A program made the position numbers and the translations under genes. From the NCBI GenBank assembly GCA_029339195.1, contig JAPTJF010000832.1, forward strand, positions 1 to 10,651: a stretch of DNA of 10,651 nt, written 5' to 3'. Below, one piece after another: positions 1-8,500 of the stretch (within the stretch, counting starts at the first letter, position 1; every line of letters begins with the position of its first letter). This stretch comes from Micractinium sp. NFX-FRZ. Taxonomy: Eukaryota; Chlorophyta; Trebouxiophyceae; Chlorellales; Chlorellaceae. Under the pieces are notes generated by a model that was given only the letters and a program-made list of their open reading frames with translations, was not told where the DNA came from and made no database searches.

Positions 1-746
1 GGCGCTCAAAGCGTGCACAGCGCAGCCCTGCGGTGCTGTAGCATTTCTGCCCCTCTGCTAATATTACCACAAGCAATGTCCCACACTCCGACCGGGTGCA
101 TGTAGGCCGGCACTGCCATGCAGAGGCTGAGCTCACATGCACTGGATGTGGGGGCGGGGTTGCACACCTGGCCGGCAAGGCGGCATGCATGCATGCGTGG
201 TGCAGCAAGTTTTGTCACCGCCCTATCCTGTTGCGACGTATTTAGTATAAAGATACTCCTTCCATTATGTGGGGCTGCCCAGCCTGCTGCCAGCGTTGTG
301 GCACCTGCATTGCCGCCGACGGCGCCGCCGGATGCTGGCATGGCAAGTAACAGGCTTCGGCGCTGCCTGGCACGCACGCAGTTGCCTGAAGGAACTTTGT
401 GTGAAGTGGAAATACAAGAGAACGGCGGATGGCATTGAAACAGGCGCAAGGGACCGACCGCAGGATGCACAAGTGTTGCTTTGCAATCCGCCGCCGCCGC
501 ACTTTCCAGCCGCCCAAAACGCGTTCGCCCCCGCGGCACCATTCCCAATATGCGGCCTACTTTTGTTTCCCGGTTCCAATCACACCGACTAATATACCAC
601 TCTAATTTTAGCTCCCGGTGTTGAGAAGACCGCCGCCGACTCGCGCTCGCTACCAACGTCACTACCTGTTAAGCTTCCCGTCATCCAGGCAGCTTTTGGG
701 CGTTGCGGAGGCCCTCTGAGCACGAGGCACTGCGCTGCTAGAGTGC
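1..746. other. No supported gene; upstream region of the GH18-family gene
   Basis: Several overlapping open frames exist here on both strands, the longest being a 218-codon frame on the minus strand (662 to 6), but none shows recognisable domains, credible splice structure or a polyadenylation signal, so they look like chance frames in GC-rich DNA. A TATAAAG string lies at 246-252 and an AT-rich patch at 576-612 contains CCAAT and TAATATAC. An in-frame stop (TGA at 717-719) lies upstream of the start codon at 747, which supports that start. A GCATGC-type alternating run is at 183-197. An exon of a neighbouring gene hidden here cannot be excluded. Confidence 0.5.
576..597 (+). promoter_or_regulatory. 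Possible core promoter of the GH18-family gene (CCAAT and TATA-like)
   Basis: A CCAAT string (576-580) is followed by TAATATAC (590-597), in a locally AT-rich patch within GC-rich surroundings. A TATA-like element here would place transcription start near 620 and give a 5' UTR of about 125 bases before the ATG at 747. The CCAAT is unusually close to the TATA-like string, so either may be chance. Confidence 0.3.
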
Positions 747-833
747 ATGGCAGCGTCGGCGACCCTCACACGCCGGTGGGCCCTCGTTCTGGTGGTCCTC
801 TTGATCGATAGCAGCGCCCGTAAAGCTCGCGCA
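747..833 (+). other. Predicted signal peptide (residues 1-29)
   Basis: The first exon encodes a short N-region with two arginines, a run of about ten hydrophobic residues (WALVLVVLLI) and a small-residue site ending in ARA before TSC. This is the standard form for secretory-pathway targeting and agrees with the cysteine-rich mature protein. No transmembrane segment was seen later in the protein, so secretion rather than membrane anchoring is expected. Confidence 0.75.
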
Positions 834-3800
834 ACGAGCTGCAGCCCCAGCCGTAAGACCGCGACGCTGCCCGCTGTGCAGGCAGGCAGGGTTCTGAAGG
901 TGCGCCTGCCGCCGCTCCCACTGGCTGCCGCCCGGACAGGAGTTGTTTTGGCAGGCTGCTGCCGCAACCCAAGCATCACCAATCCCTGATGCCGTTGCAC
1001 AGGGCTTTGTTGCCAGCTTGATCATTGGCTTACTCAGTGCAGCGGGGTATGCTGCACCTGCGGAGGCAGTTCGCTCGTGGTCAGCTGCCGCCGACATACA
1101 TCCTGCCACCGCCTGCAGGTTCAGGTCTATGTGGGGGACACGCTGCAGCTGACGCCTGCAATTCCAGGTGCGGAGCATGTCTACCTTGGCACGTTAATGG
1201 TTGCTGTACGCGAGGAAACATCTTCTGCATTTCCAGCCCCAACAGCCACATCCACGTCGTGCTCAACCACCAGTCACCGTCCGCACTACCCCACCCGCCC
1301 ACCCGCAGGCAACAACACGCCAGCTCTGTACTGGCTGCCATCGGGCGCATGCCCAGTCGACAACCAGTTGAGGCATGCTCCGCTTGGGGACATGGTGCAG
1401 GTGAGGTTGAACGTTGGTACGCTGCCGGGAAAGGCAGTGGTTCTGCCTATGCTAGCTCCTTCACCCATCCATTCATCTCATTGCGCACCCTGGGAACCAC
1501 CATCTGGCTACAGCTGCCTTCCGAAGCGGTGTCTATGAGCGGCGGCAGGCTGCAGCTGGTCTACCAGGCAGCTGGCAACTACTCTTACACATCCAGCGTA
1601 GCCCCCGGGTATGTGGCAGGGGTGCAGTGCCCCACGGTATCCGTGGCGCCGGCAGCAGCTGCAGGTGCTGCCTGCTGACCGCTGTGTGGCGCTTACAGCT
1701 CAGTCAGTCACGCCGTGCTAATGCAACCCCTCACGCAATGCACGCTGCAGCTGTCGCGGCGGCCGGTTTCAGGTCGAGGTACTGCCACGTGACATGGACT
1801 GCAAGCCGTTCAGCACAGGTGAGCTGCTGGCGTGGCCTATGCGGCCGCCGTTTGAGGGGACGGATGTGACGCGCCTACACGTGCACCTCGCCTGCGTCTC
1901 CCACCCAATGTGTTACCTTTGGAGGTGTTATAGCCCCGCGAAGCACAAACTGGTGCTTCCCTGCTCATCCACCGTGTTGCTGCACATGCAGGCTGTGCAT
2001 TTGGCGCAGCCAGCACTGCGTGCTTCTGCAGCCGCCTCGCCGGCATGTTCCCGGCTCGCGGCACAGCTTGCCGCCAAGCACATGTGTGCACTGGCATCAC
2101 AGGAGCCAGCTTGAGGGTGAGCTGTTTATGGGTTGGGCAGAGGCGGAAGGTAGCTTTGCATGCATCAGTGCCGCAAGCTTTGTGAACCTTTGGGCTGCTG
2201 TTGACCTGAGTGTTTTCGCCCCACCGTGTTACTGCTGCCGGCCTTTCAGGTGCGCTGCCCGTCGGGGCAGCGCTTTGACAGTGTGTCTGTGCGATGTAGT
2301 AATGCCACGGTGCAGTGCGGTCCCACCAGTGAGTGCGCTATTCATTTGCCTTCTGCTTCCCAGTGCGCATCCTTTGTGGTGGTTCAGAATGGCCTGCGCG
2401 CCCACCTGCCTGCCTACCTGCCCAGCTAATTTCCTGATTGATGCGAACCGTCTACCTTCCCTGCAGCCACGCTGATGGCTGGCTACATTGGGGCGTGGCC
2501 CGAAGGGCAGCCCCCGCCGTCACTTACGTCCACACCAAGGGACGGCTTCTATCACATCCTCAGCTTTGCTGTGGAGGTGCGGTTTGTGATGCTGCTACCA
2601 AAATGGATGTGGCTGCTGTACTACTGCTCCGCAGCGCAGCCTGCAGCTCTACAGCTGAAGCATGCTTTGGCCGCGCCGCATGCTCTAGCATTTTTGCTCC
2701 CAGCCAGGGGGCATCACTTGTGGCAGCCGGTCACCCCGCCCTGCCTGTATGCAGAGCGAGGTCGGTACCGGCCGCATGAGCAAGAAATGGGACTTCAACG
2801 TGTTGACCCCGCAGGTGCGAGGTTTGCTGGGTCCAAGCATGCTCTGTGCCTGCATGCCGGCCTCACATGCCGACGTCTGGCCAGCATGTGGCATGCGTGC
2901 TCCCTTCACTGAGCTGCCACCCGCGTGCGCGCAACTCCCCACCAGCAGGCCCTGGCTGCAGCACGCAGGCGTGGCAGGCGGTTCATGCTTGGCGTGGGCG
3001 GCTGGTTCAACTGGTTCCGCTGCCCCGACAACTACTCCGTCTCGCGTTGTGAGCAGCTGCGGCGGGGGCAGGGCTATTTTGGTTCCCTGCCAGCAGCATG
3101 ACAATCCGCTAGTGTTCCGCATCATGCATGATGCTAGCTGCTGGTATGTGCTGCCAGTGTTCTCTGCAAGCCAAACGGCACAACTCACGCCAGCTGCCCG
3201 TGCGCCCGTGTCCCCTCAACAGTGCACCGCTCCTTGTCCCCCCCTCCACCCTGCTGCAGCCCGTTATGTCTCTAATGCCGTCTCAGACCTGCTGGCTTAT
3301 GTGGCAGAGTATGGGCTGGAAGGCATTGACCTGAACCACGAGGTGGGTTGCTTGAAATTAGAGGTGGAGAGGTGGGGACAGCAGGGTAGAAGGCGGGGGT
3401 GCAGGAGGCGTGGCAAGCCGGGCCCCAAACGAGCACTGAGCGACCATCGACATGAACTGGCCGCGGACTCAGGAAAGGAAATTTCGTAATGAACTGCGAG
3501 TCCCTCTCTTTTCATTCTACTGTAGGGGTGCCCTGAGGGCATCAAGGGCAGCTGCGTGGACAGCAAAGGAGACTACAAGCAGGACTCAGCCTGCTACCTG
3601 AACGTGTGGGGACGCATCGTGCAGGTGTGTGTGCATTCCGGCTCGCGCCCCTGCTTGCGCATGCACTGGAGCACCACCGGCGGCAGCTGGTCGATGTACG
3701 GGGCAGCACCAAAGCATGTGGGTTGCGGGTGGGCTGCAACTTGGCGCTCTCTCCCCCTTGACATCTTGTACGCAAGCACCCCCTCCCCCGGCCCCCCCGG

Positions 3801-4911
3801 GACCACCACTACCCACCCTTTCTTCCCTCTTCACACAGGAGCTGAAGCGGCGCCGCCCCACATTGCTCATAACCATTAGTCCCTACCGTGACACCTGGAC
3901 TGCTGTGTACCGTGCGCTGGCCACGGGCCCGCATGCAGGGCTGATCGACTATGTCCTCTTCCAGGGATATGCATACCAGGTGGGTGAAAGGGCCTGCAGG
4001 AGGGTGGCCAGAGCAGGAGGGCGATCGCTGGCAGCAGGCTGGGAGCTGCTGCCAGCGCTCTGTCGGTGCGCTGTTCCGGCGGCAGCTGAGCTGTTCCGGC
4101 GGCAGCTGACACACTGAGTCGGCTCTGGTGCATAATGTGGTGTCACCTGCTCCGCTGGCTATGAATCAACACTCACCGCCAGCCGTCTCTTCCTTTCCTC
4201 CCCGCCTGAGTCAGTTTCACACGGACCCCGTTGCCATGGTGGAGGTGTACCGCCAGCTGGCACGTGACCTGGGCAGCTGGTCCAAGCTGTCCTATGGTGT
4301 CGCCACTGCGGGTCAGTGACAGCTTGCTGACATGCGCTGGCGAGTGGCTGGCTGCGCCAGCGAGGGAGAGTGGTGACAGGCCGCCACGAGCACGGGCAGT
4401 TGCATGTGTGCTGGTGGGCCGTGGGCCTGGCTTTGCAGCCCCACCACCTCCCAGCAAGCTGCCCCTGCCAGTCCCTGCCTGCCGCAGCACCGCTCAGCTC
4501 CCCTGCTCACCTCTTGCTCGCCCGCCGGCCCCCGCCTCCCCCCGCAGCACCCCCCAAAAAGCCACGCGGGGTGCAGACCCCCTGGGCCTACGATGCCTAC
4601 CGCGGCCTGCGGGCCCTCGGTGTATGTAAGCTGCTAGCTGTGTGTGCCGGGCTGGGCTGGACTGGATTGTGTAGGCTGCTGCAGTCAAGTATTGTGCAGA
4701 TCCTGGCAGCTGTCCTCCAAGGCCACATGCATGCATGCCCCTTGATGTGCGGCCTGCCCTCCTTGTCACCCGCCTGCAAGGGCGCCTGCCCGCTTCCCCT
4801 GCCTGTGCAGCGGGGGCCTTCACATGGAGCATGGAGGACTCAGCTGCCTGGCAGGAGCGCAAGGGTGAGAGGGACTACACAGTGGAGGCTACATTGGCCA
4901 GCATCAAGTGA
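747..4911 (+). CDS. Secreted GH18-family (chitinase-like) protein with phytocyanin-like and CBM14-like N-terminal domains, 16 exons
   Basis: Exons: 747-899, 1119-1167, 1309-1400, 1514-1608, 1751-1818, 1992-2116, 2250-2328, 2467-2576, 2755-2814, 2949-3048, 3260-3342, 3526-3624, 3839-3979, 4215-4311, 4548-4619, 4811-4911. All introns are GT-AG, phases match, and the product is 507 residues with 16 cysteines. Residues 1-29 are a signal peptide: basic TRR, hydrophobic WALVLVVLLI, cleavage near ARA/TS. Residues about 48-142 resemble a phytocyanin lacking copper ligands; 165-217 have CBM14 cysteine spacing; 222-507 form a GH18 barrel. GH18 landmarks are MAGYIGAWPEG (224-234), FMLGVGGW (289-296), EGIDLNHE (331-338), FQGYAY (412-417) and FTWSMED (478-484). 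Known GH18 enzymes cleave chitin or related GlcNAc polymers with the final Glu as acid; that Glu is kept, but neighbouring Asp residues are changed, so activity is uncertain. Inferred role: secreted chitin- or wall-glycan-binding protein. The start is supported by the signal peptide and an upstream in-frame stop. The exon 4/5 junction is the least certain. Confidence 0.85.
1119..1781 (+). other. Phytocyanin-like domain without copper ligands (residues about 48-140, exons 2-5)
   Basis: The order of motifs follows the cupredoxin/phytocyanin fold. VQVYVGDTLQLT (52-63) corresponds to the usual VGDt strand; ALYWLPSGAC (73-82) to the segment that normally holds the first copper His and the disulfide Cys; AAGNYSYTSS (117-126) to the aGxYyFxC strand; and GCRGGRFQVEV (130-140) to the HCxxGMKxxV end. 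The two disulfide cysteines appear kept (Cys82 and Cys131), but His, Cys, His and Met ligand positions are replaced, as in early-nodulin-like proteins of plants. The assignment is by motif order alone and needs a profile search or fold prediction. Introns 2, 3 and 4 interrupt the domain. Confidence 0.5.
2027..2318 (+). other. CBM14/peritrophin-A-like chitin-binding domain (residues 165-217, exons 6-7)
   Basis: Six cysteines (165, 179, 185, 197, 210, 217) have gaps of 13, 5, 11, 12 and 6 residues, inside the classical peritrophin-A pattern. The core CPSGQRFD (197-204) matches the CPxGxxFd element of that family. Family members bind chitin and are often attached to GH18 chitinases in animals. 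Here the domain lies before the catalytic barrel and is split by intron 6 (2117-2249). The aromatic residues usually found between cysteines two and three are absent (RQAHV), so binding strength is uncertain. Additional cysteines 154 and 163 lie just before it. Confidence 0.65.
3119..3134. repeat. 16-bp perfect palindrome in intron 10 of the GH18-family gene
   Basis: The string GCATCATGCATGATGC is its own reverse complement. It lies in the middle of intron 10 (3049-3259), away from the splice sites. No function is known to me; it is one of several TGCATG-centred palindromes in non-coding parts of the window. Confidence 0.8.
4026..4057. repeat. Inverted repeat (12-bp arms, 8-base loop) in intron 13
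   Basis: CGCTGGCAGCAG at 4026-4037 pairs perfectly with CTGCTGCCAGCG at 4046-4057 around an eight-base loop. It lies in intron 13 of the GH18-family gene (3980-4214), just before a 20-bp tandem duplication. It could form a stable GC-rich stem in the pre-mRNA. Confidence 0.85.
4070..4109. repeat. Exact 20-bp tandem duplication in intron 13
   Basis: The unit GCTGTTCCGGCGGCAGCTGA occurs at 4070-4089 and again at 4090-4109 with no mismatch. Identity of both copies points to a recent slippage or duplication event. It is intronic and does not touch splice sites. Confidence 0.95.
4726..4738. repeat. CATGCATGCATGC run in intron 15
   Basis: An alternating purine-pyrimidine palindromic run like the one at 183-197. 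It is intronic in the GH18-family gene (intron 15 is 4620-4810). No function is assigned. Confidence 0.7.
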
Positions 4912-5251
4912 AACGGATACGTAACAGTAGATTTGAGGACTCAACAGCGGCTGGGGCGGTATCTTGTGATGTCTAGCGAAAACAGCAGCAGCGTGTGGCC
5001 AATACAGCTAGCAGCAGTGGCAGCCCGGCCGGCCAGTGAAGTTGCGACCAATGAATCAATCAACAGCCAGAAGTGCCGCGAGGCAGTACGTCCCCTGCTC
5101 AGTAGCGTACCCTATGCTCGGACTCCTTCAGCTCATATTCTATACTTATACTACCTCCAAATTCTTGATTCAACATGCATGTGCTTCCTCTTTCATCCTA
5201 CTATCGTTTCCCACTCCCACTTGTGAAACTCGGAGTGCGTGTACTGCTTGA

Positions 5252-5256
5252 TGTAA
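5252..5256 (+). terminator. TGTAA polyadenylation signal of the GH18-family gene
   Basis: TGTAA is the usual near-upstream polyadenylation element in green algae. This is the only TGTAA found on the plus strand after the stop codon at 4909-4911 and before the region of the opposing gene. It gives a 3' UTR of roughly 350-360 bases. Confidence 0.6.
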
Positions 5257-5266
5257 TTGACGTATG

Positions 5267-5271
5267 TTACA
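5267..5271 (-). terminator. TGTAA polyadenylation signal of the ClpR gene
   Basis: Reading the minus strand from the stop codon at 5568-5566, the first TGTAA is at 5271-5267, which gives a 3' UTR of about 310-320 bases. It lies ten bases from the plus-strand signal of the convergent neighbour. Confidence 0.6.
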
Positions 5272-5565
5272 ATGAAGTCGTGACTGAACTGTATCCGAGG
5301 ACAGTGCGGCAAAGGCTCTATGGAGGAGGACAAGAAGAGGCCAGCAGAGCGAGAGGGTGGGAAAGGGCAGCATGGAGAGAGTATGTGAGGCAGGGTGCGC
5401 GCATTGGTGGCCTTGCAGCGTCATGAAATTGAAGCAGGCGCCAGTGGCCCGCTGCCTGTACCTAAATCCGCTGGCCGCCACGGAGCAGGGGCGCCCTGAG
5501 GCTGCACGAGCGCGGGCCTGATCCTACAGGCAGCAGCGCAGGGTGCACTATGTATGAGCGGACGC

Positions 5566-8500
5566 TCACGCGTCGGCACCCGCCATGGCGCCGCCACCGC
5601 TGCGCGCGCCGCGTCCCTGCGTCTGGCTAGCCCGCAGCTGCCCCTCGTAGTCGCGACGCTCAATCTGTGAGATTCAGGGCGAGGGGCGAGAGGGCGGGCA
5701 CGAGGGGCAGAACTTGAGTGGCAAGCCCAGGAGCAAAGGCTCTAGCCCGCTGCCAAGGCAACATCCTGCTGCTTTTGCAGTCGACAGCAGGCACATGCGT
5801 GAACAGCTTGGCAGCAGCTGCCAGCACAGCACAAAGGTGCCCAGCGCCCAAGAGGCAGGCCAATGCTGCACCCAGCCTGCTGCTGCCCCCTGCCCCTTCA
5901 CTGGTGCCTGCCGACTCACCACTCCGGCATGATTGGGCTGCAGTACACCACCTCGCCCCACAGCAGCAGCCTGCCTTGACCTGCCTGGCATTCCCCCCCT
6001 CCTCTCCACCCCCTGCCCATTACTTGTGCCTGCCCACTCACCACCACCGCGTCGCTGGGCTGCATGACCTTGTCGACGATGCCGTACTCAACAGCCTGGT
6101 CAGGGGTGAAGTACCTGTAGGGGGGAGGGGAGGGGACAGGGAGGAAGGGGGGGGAGGAGACAAGGGTGGGGAGGAATTGCAGGATGGGACGAGGACGGAG
6201 ACAAGCGGGGTATGCCGCGGCAGGTGCGGCACAATGGAGACTGCAGCAATCGGTGATTGAGCGCCCCATGCAGGCAAGCAGAACAGGCGCGCCAAGTGCG
6301 TTAAGCGCAGATGGCATGAGGTACTTGACTTGCTGTCGCTGCGCAGCACCCAGCTGCTGCTGCTGTGCCGTGCCTCACGAGACGGGACCGGCTGCCCCTG
6401 CAGCACCCATCCGCCGCATCTAACCTACTGCATGAGCCTCCTGCTCCCAGGTGCCCTGCCCGGACGCCTGCTCAGCCCGCCACAGCACGCCGCACGCTAC
6501 CAGCCTCACCTGTTGCGCCCCACGTCCTTCCGCACCTCCTCCTTGTCCCGCCCGGTGAAGCGGGACATGAAGTCGACGTAGGTCTGGAGGCAGATGCGAG
6601 GGGAGCCAAGAAAGAATACAGGGTGAGAACAAGCGGGTTGGGCAGCAGCACAGAAGCGGGGACAAAAGCGGGCAAACAGGGAGGCGAGACAGCACGTCGA
6701 TGGTCTGTGAGGGGCGACGGGGGCTGGGGAGGGGCAAGGCAGCAAGAGGCACCTGAGGCAGCGGCACCAAGCAGCGGTGGCAATGCAGCAAGAGTGGGAC
6801 TTAGCTCGTTTCCCATGATCATGCCACTAGTCCCACGCCCACCCCTTTGCCACTGGCTGCTTCAAGTCCGCTGCCCACACCCCACCTGCGTCGAGTTCTC
6901 CAGCTCGTTTGCCTTGATCATGCAGTTGGACACGTTGCCAAAGGCGCGGTTCATGCGGGGCGGGCAGGTCATGATGCGGGCATTGGGCAGCGCGTAGCGG
7001 TAGCCCTTCTTGCCGGAGGCCAGGATCATGGCGGCGTTGCCAAACGCCTGGCCGATGACCTGCAGGGGCGGTGGACAACAGGGGAGCAGATGGATGTGAG
7101 GGTGCGAGGTATGCGGGGAGGGAGGGGCAGGGGAGCGGGTTGGGGCGGGCGCAGCGCGTGCGGCGGGCAAAGCGTGAGAGAGCAGCTGCAGGCAGGCGGG
7201 TGCTGGCACCCGTCACGGTCGAGCCTCTGTCCGCCACAGATGCGCGGCCCTGGCCACCCTGTGGCGCGGGGCCCTGCCACGCCCCCCATCAACTGCCCAT
7301 CAACTGCCTCATGTGACTGCGCCACTGTGACGGTGTCCCACGGAGTGCCACACCACCGTACCGCTGCCCACTGTCTCATGCCCCAGCCAGCAGCCGGTGC
7401 CAGTGCATCCACATTCGGCCAGATGCCAACCCAACTGACCCGTCCCAAGCGGGGAAGCCGAACCCGCTGCGCCCCAACCCAGGCGCACCAGTGTGTAGAT
7501 GTCTGGGCGGATGTATGCCATGGTGTCCATGATGGCGGTGGCCTCCGTCTCAAAGCCAACAGCCTCGCCCTGCAGCGTCTGGGAGCCTGCGGGCAGGCGC
7601 GGACGGACAGGGCAATGCATGCGTGTTGGGAGGATGGGAAAGGTAGCAGGGAGTAAGATGAAGAGCCATCCTGCCGTGCTGCGTACGCCTGCCATAGGCC
7701 CCCCGCCTGCCATGTGTGCGCCAGCCCAGCCTCCTCCGCCGGGCCCACCTGGTTGCTACGCCAGCGGAATTGCAAATCCGCCGCTGCATGCCCACGAAGC
7801 GCCCACGCCCACCGCACCGTCACCTCGACCCCCACAGCACACCCCCACCCACCGGTGGAGTTGATGTAGACGTAGACCGGCTTGTCGGGTGCAGAGTAGT
7901 TGAGCCACAGCAGCTCCGAGATGACCAGCTCCGTCACCGCCGGCACCAGCTGCAGTGGCCAGGAAGGGGCGCAGGGACAGGCAGGCGCGGTCCAGTCACC
8001 AAGGGTGCCCTGGCATGTGCCGCTGCACCCACAGGTGTATGCGAGCAGGTGGTGGTGTATGCGAGCAGCGGTAGCGAGACAGACGGACCCAGCAGGCGTC
8101 CACAGCCCCCTTCTGCTCTTGGTGTGCATCGGCAGCGTCTGCCCCGCCATGCAGCCAGCAGCAGCAGCCGCGCCTCGCCGGCCAGCCGGCGTGCTGCCCG
8201 CCAGCAGCCGGCCTTGTGCTTCCCTGCATCCGCCTCTCTCTGCACCCCATACCCCATCACTCCCCCTCACCGGCATGCCGATGTAGCAGATGCGGCCGTC
8301 CAGCAGCAGGGAGGGCAGGTCGGGCGGCGACTGGCCAGGCGCCTTTGTGTCCACCGCCATGCGCGCCACCTGGCGCTTTGTCTCCGTCACCTCGTCGCCC
8401 ACATAAAACGCCTTGGCACGCAGCGCCTCCTGCAGCAGAGGGCAGGCAGTATGAGCAGGATGGCACGCTGGCCAGACGCTGCAGCAAGCAACAGCTGAAC

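Larger units (their letters stand above)
2467..4908 (+). other. GH18 catalytic barrel (residues 222-507, exons 8-16)
   Basis: The first beta strand is MAGYIGAWPEG, the second FYHILSFAV (250-256 region), the third FMLGVGGWFNW, the fourth ends in EGIDLNHE, and later strands include TLLITISPY (379-387), DYVLFQGYAY (408-417) and GAFTWSMED (476-484) with the conserved active-site Trp480. The usual SxGG is GVGG and the usual DGxDxDxE is EGxDxNxE. An insertion with cysteines 340, 348 and 361 follows the catalytic strand. At about 285 residues the barrel is short for a chitinase with an alpha+beta insertion, and no such insertion was recognised. Confidence 0.8.
4912..5565. other. Tail-to-tail intergenic region (3' UTRs of both genes)
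   Basis: This stretch separates the stop codons of two convergent genes. It is more AT-rich than the coding regions, especially 5100-5290. No coding exon was recognised. It should be almost entirely transcribed: the plus-strand gene reaches its TGTAA at 5252-5256 and the minus-strand gene its TGTAA at 5271-5267. A CATGCATG palindrome is at 5174-5181. Confidence 0.65.

Noticed and set aside
6..662. 218-codon open frame on the minus strand
   Set aside because: No recognisable domain, low-complexity mixed composition, and several other frames are equally open here; typical of GC-rich non-coding DNA.
900..989. Exon 1 of the GH18-family gene running on to 989
   Set aside because: The GTGCGC donor at 900 joins in phase to VQVYVGDT at 1119; the extension ends at a stop and has no cupredoxin-like character.
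2749..3489. 246-codon plus-strand frame as an independent gene
   Set aside because: It joins exons 9 and 11 of the GH18-family gene through introns that happen to be open; the splice model explains the conserved parts.
4619..4626. GTATGT donor at 4622 for the end of GH18 exon 15
   Set aside because: It gives phase 0, which does not fit the only good acceptor at 4810; the donor at 4620 gives the required phase and the conserved GAFTWSMED strand.
6847..7656. 269-codon plus-strand frame opposite the ClpR gene
   Set aside because: It is antisense to ClpR exons 4 and 5, which have clear family motifs; no own domain.
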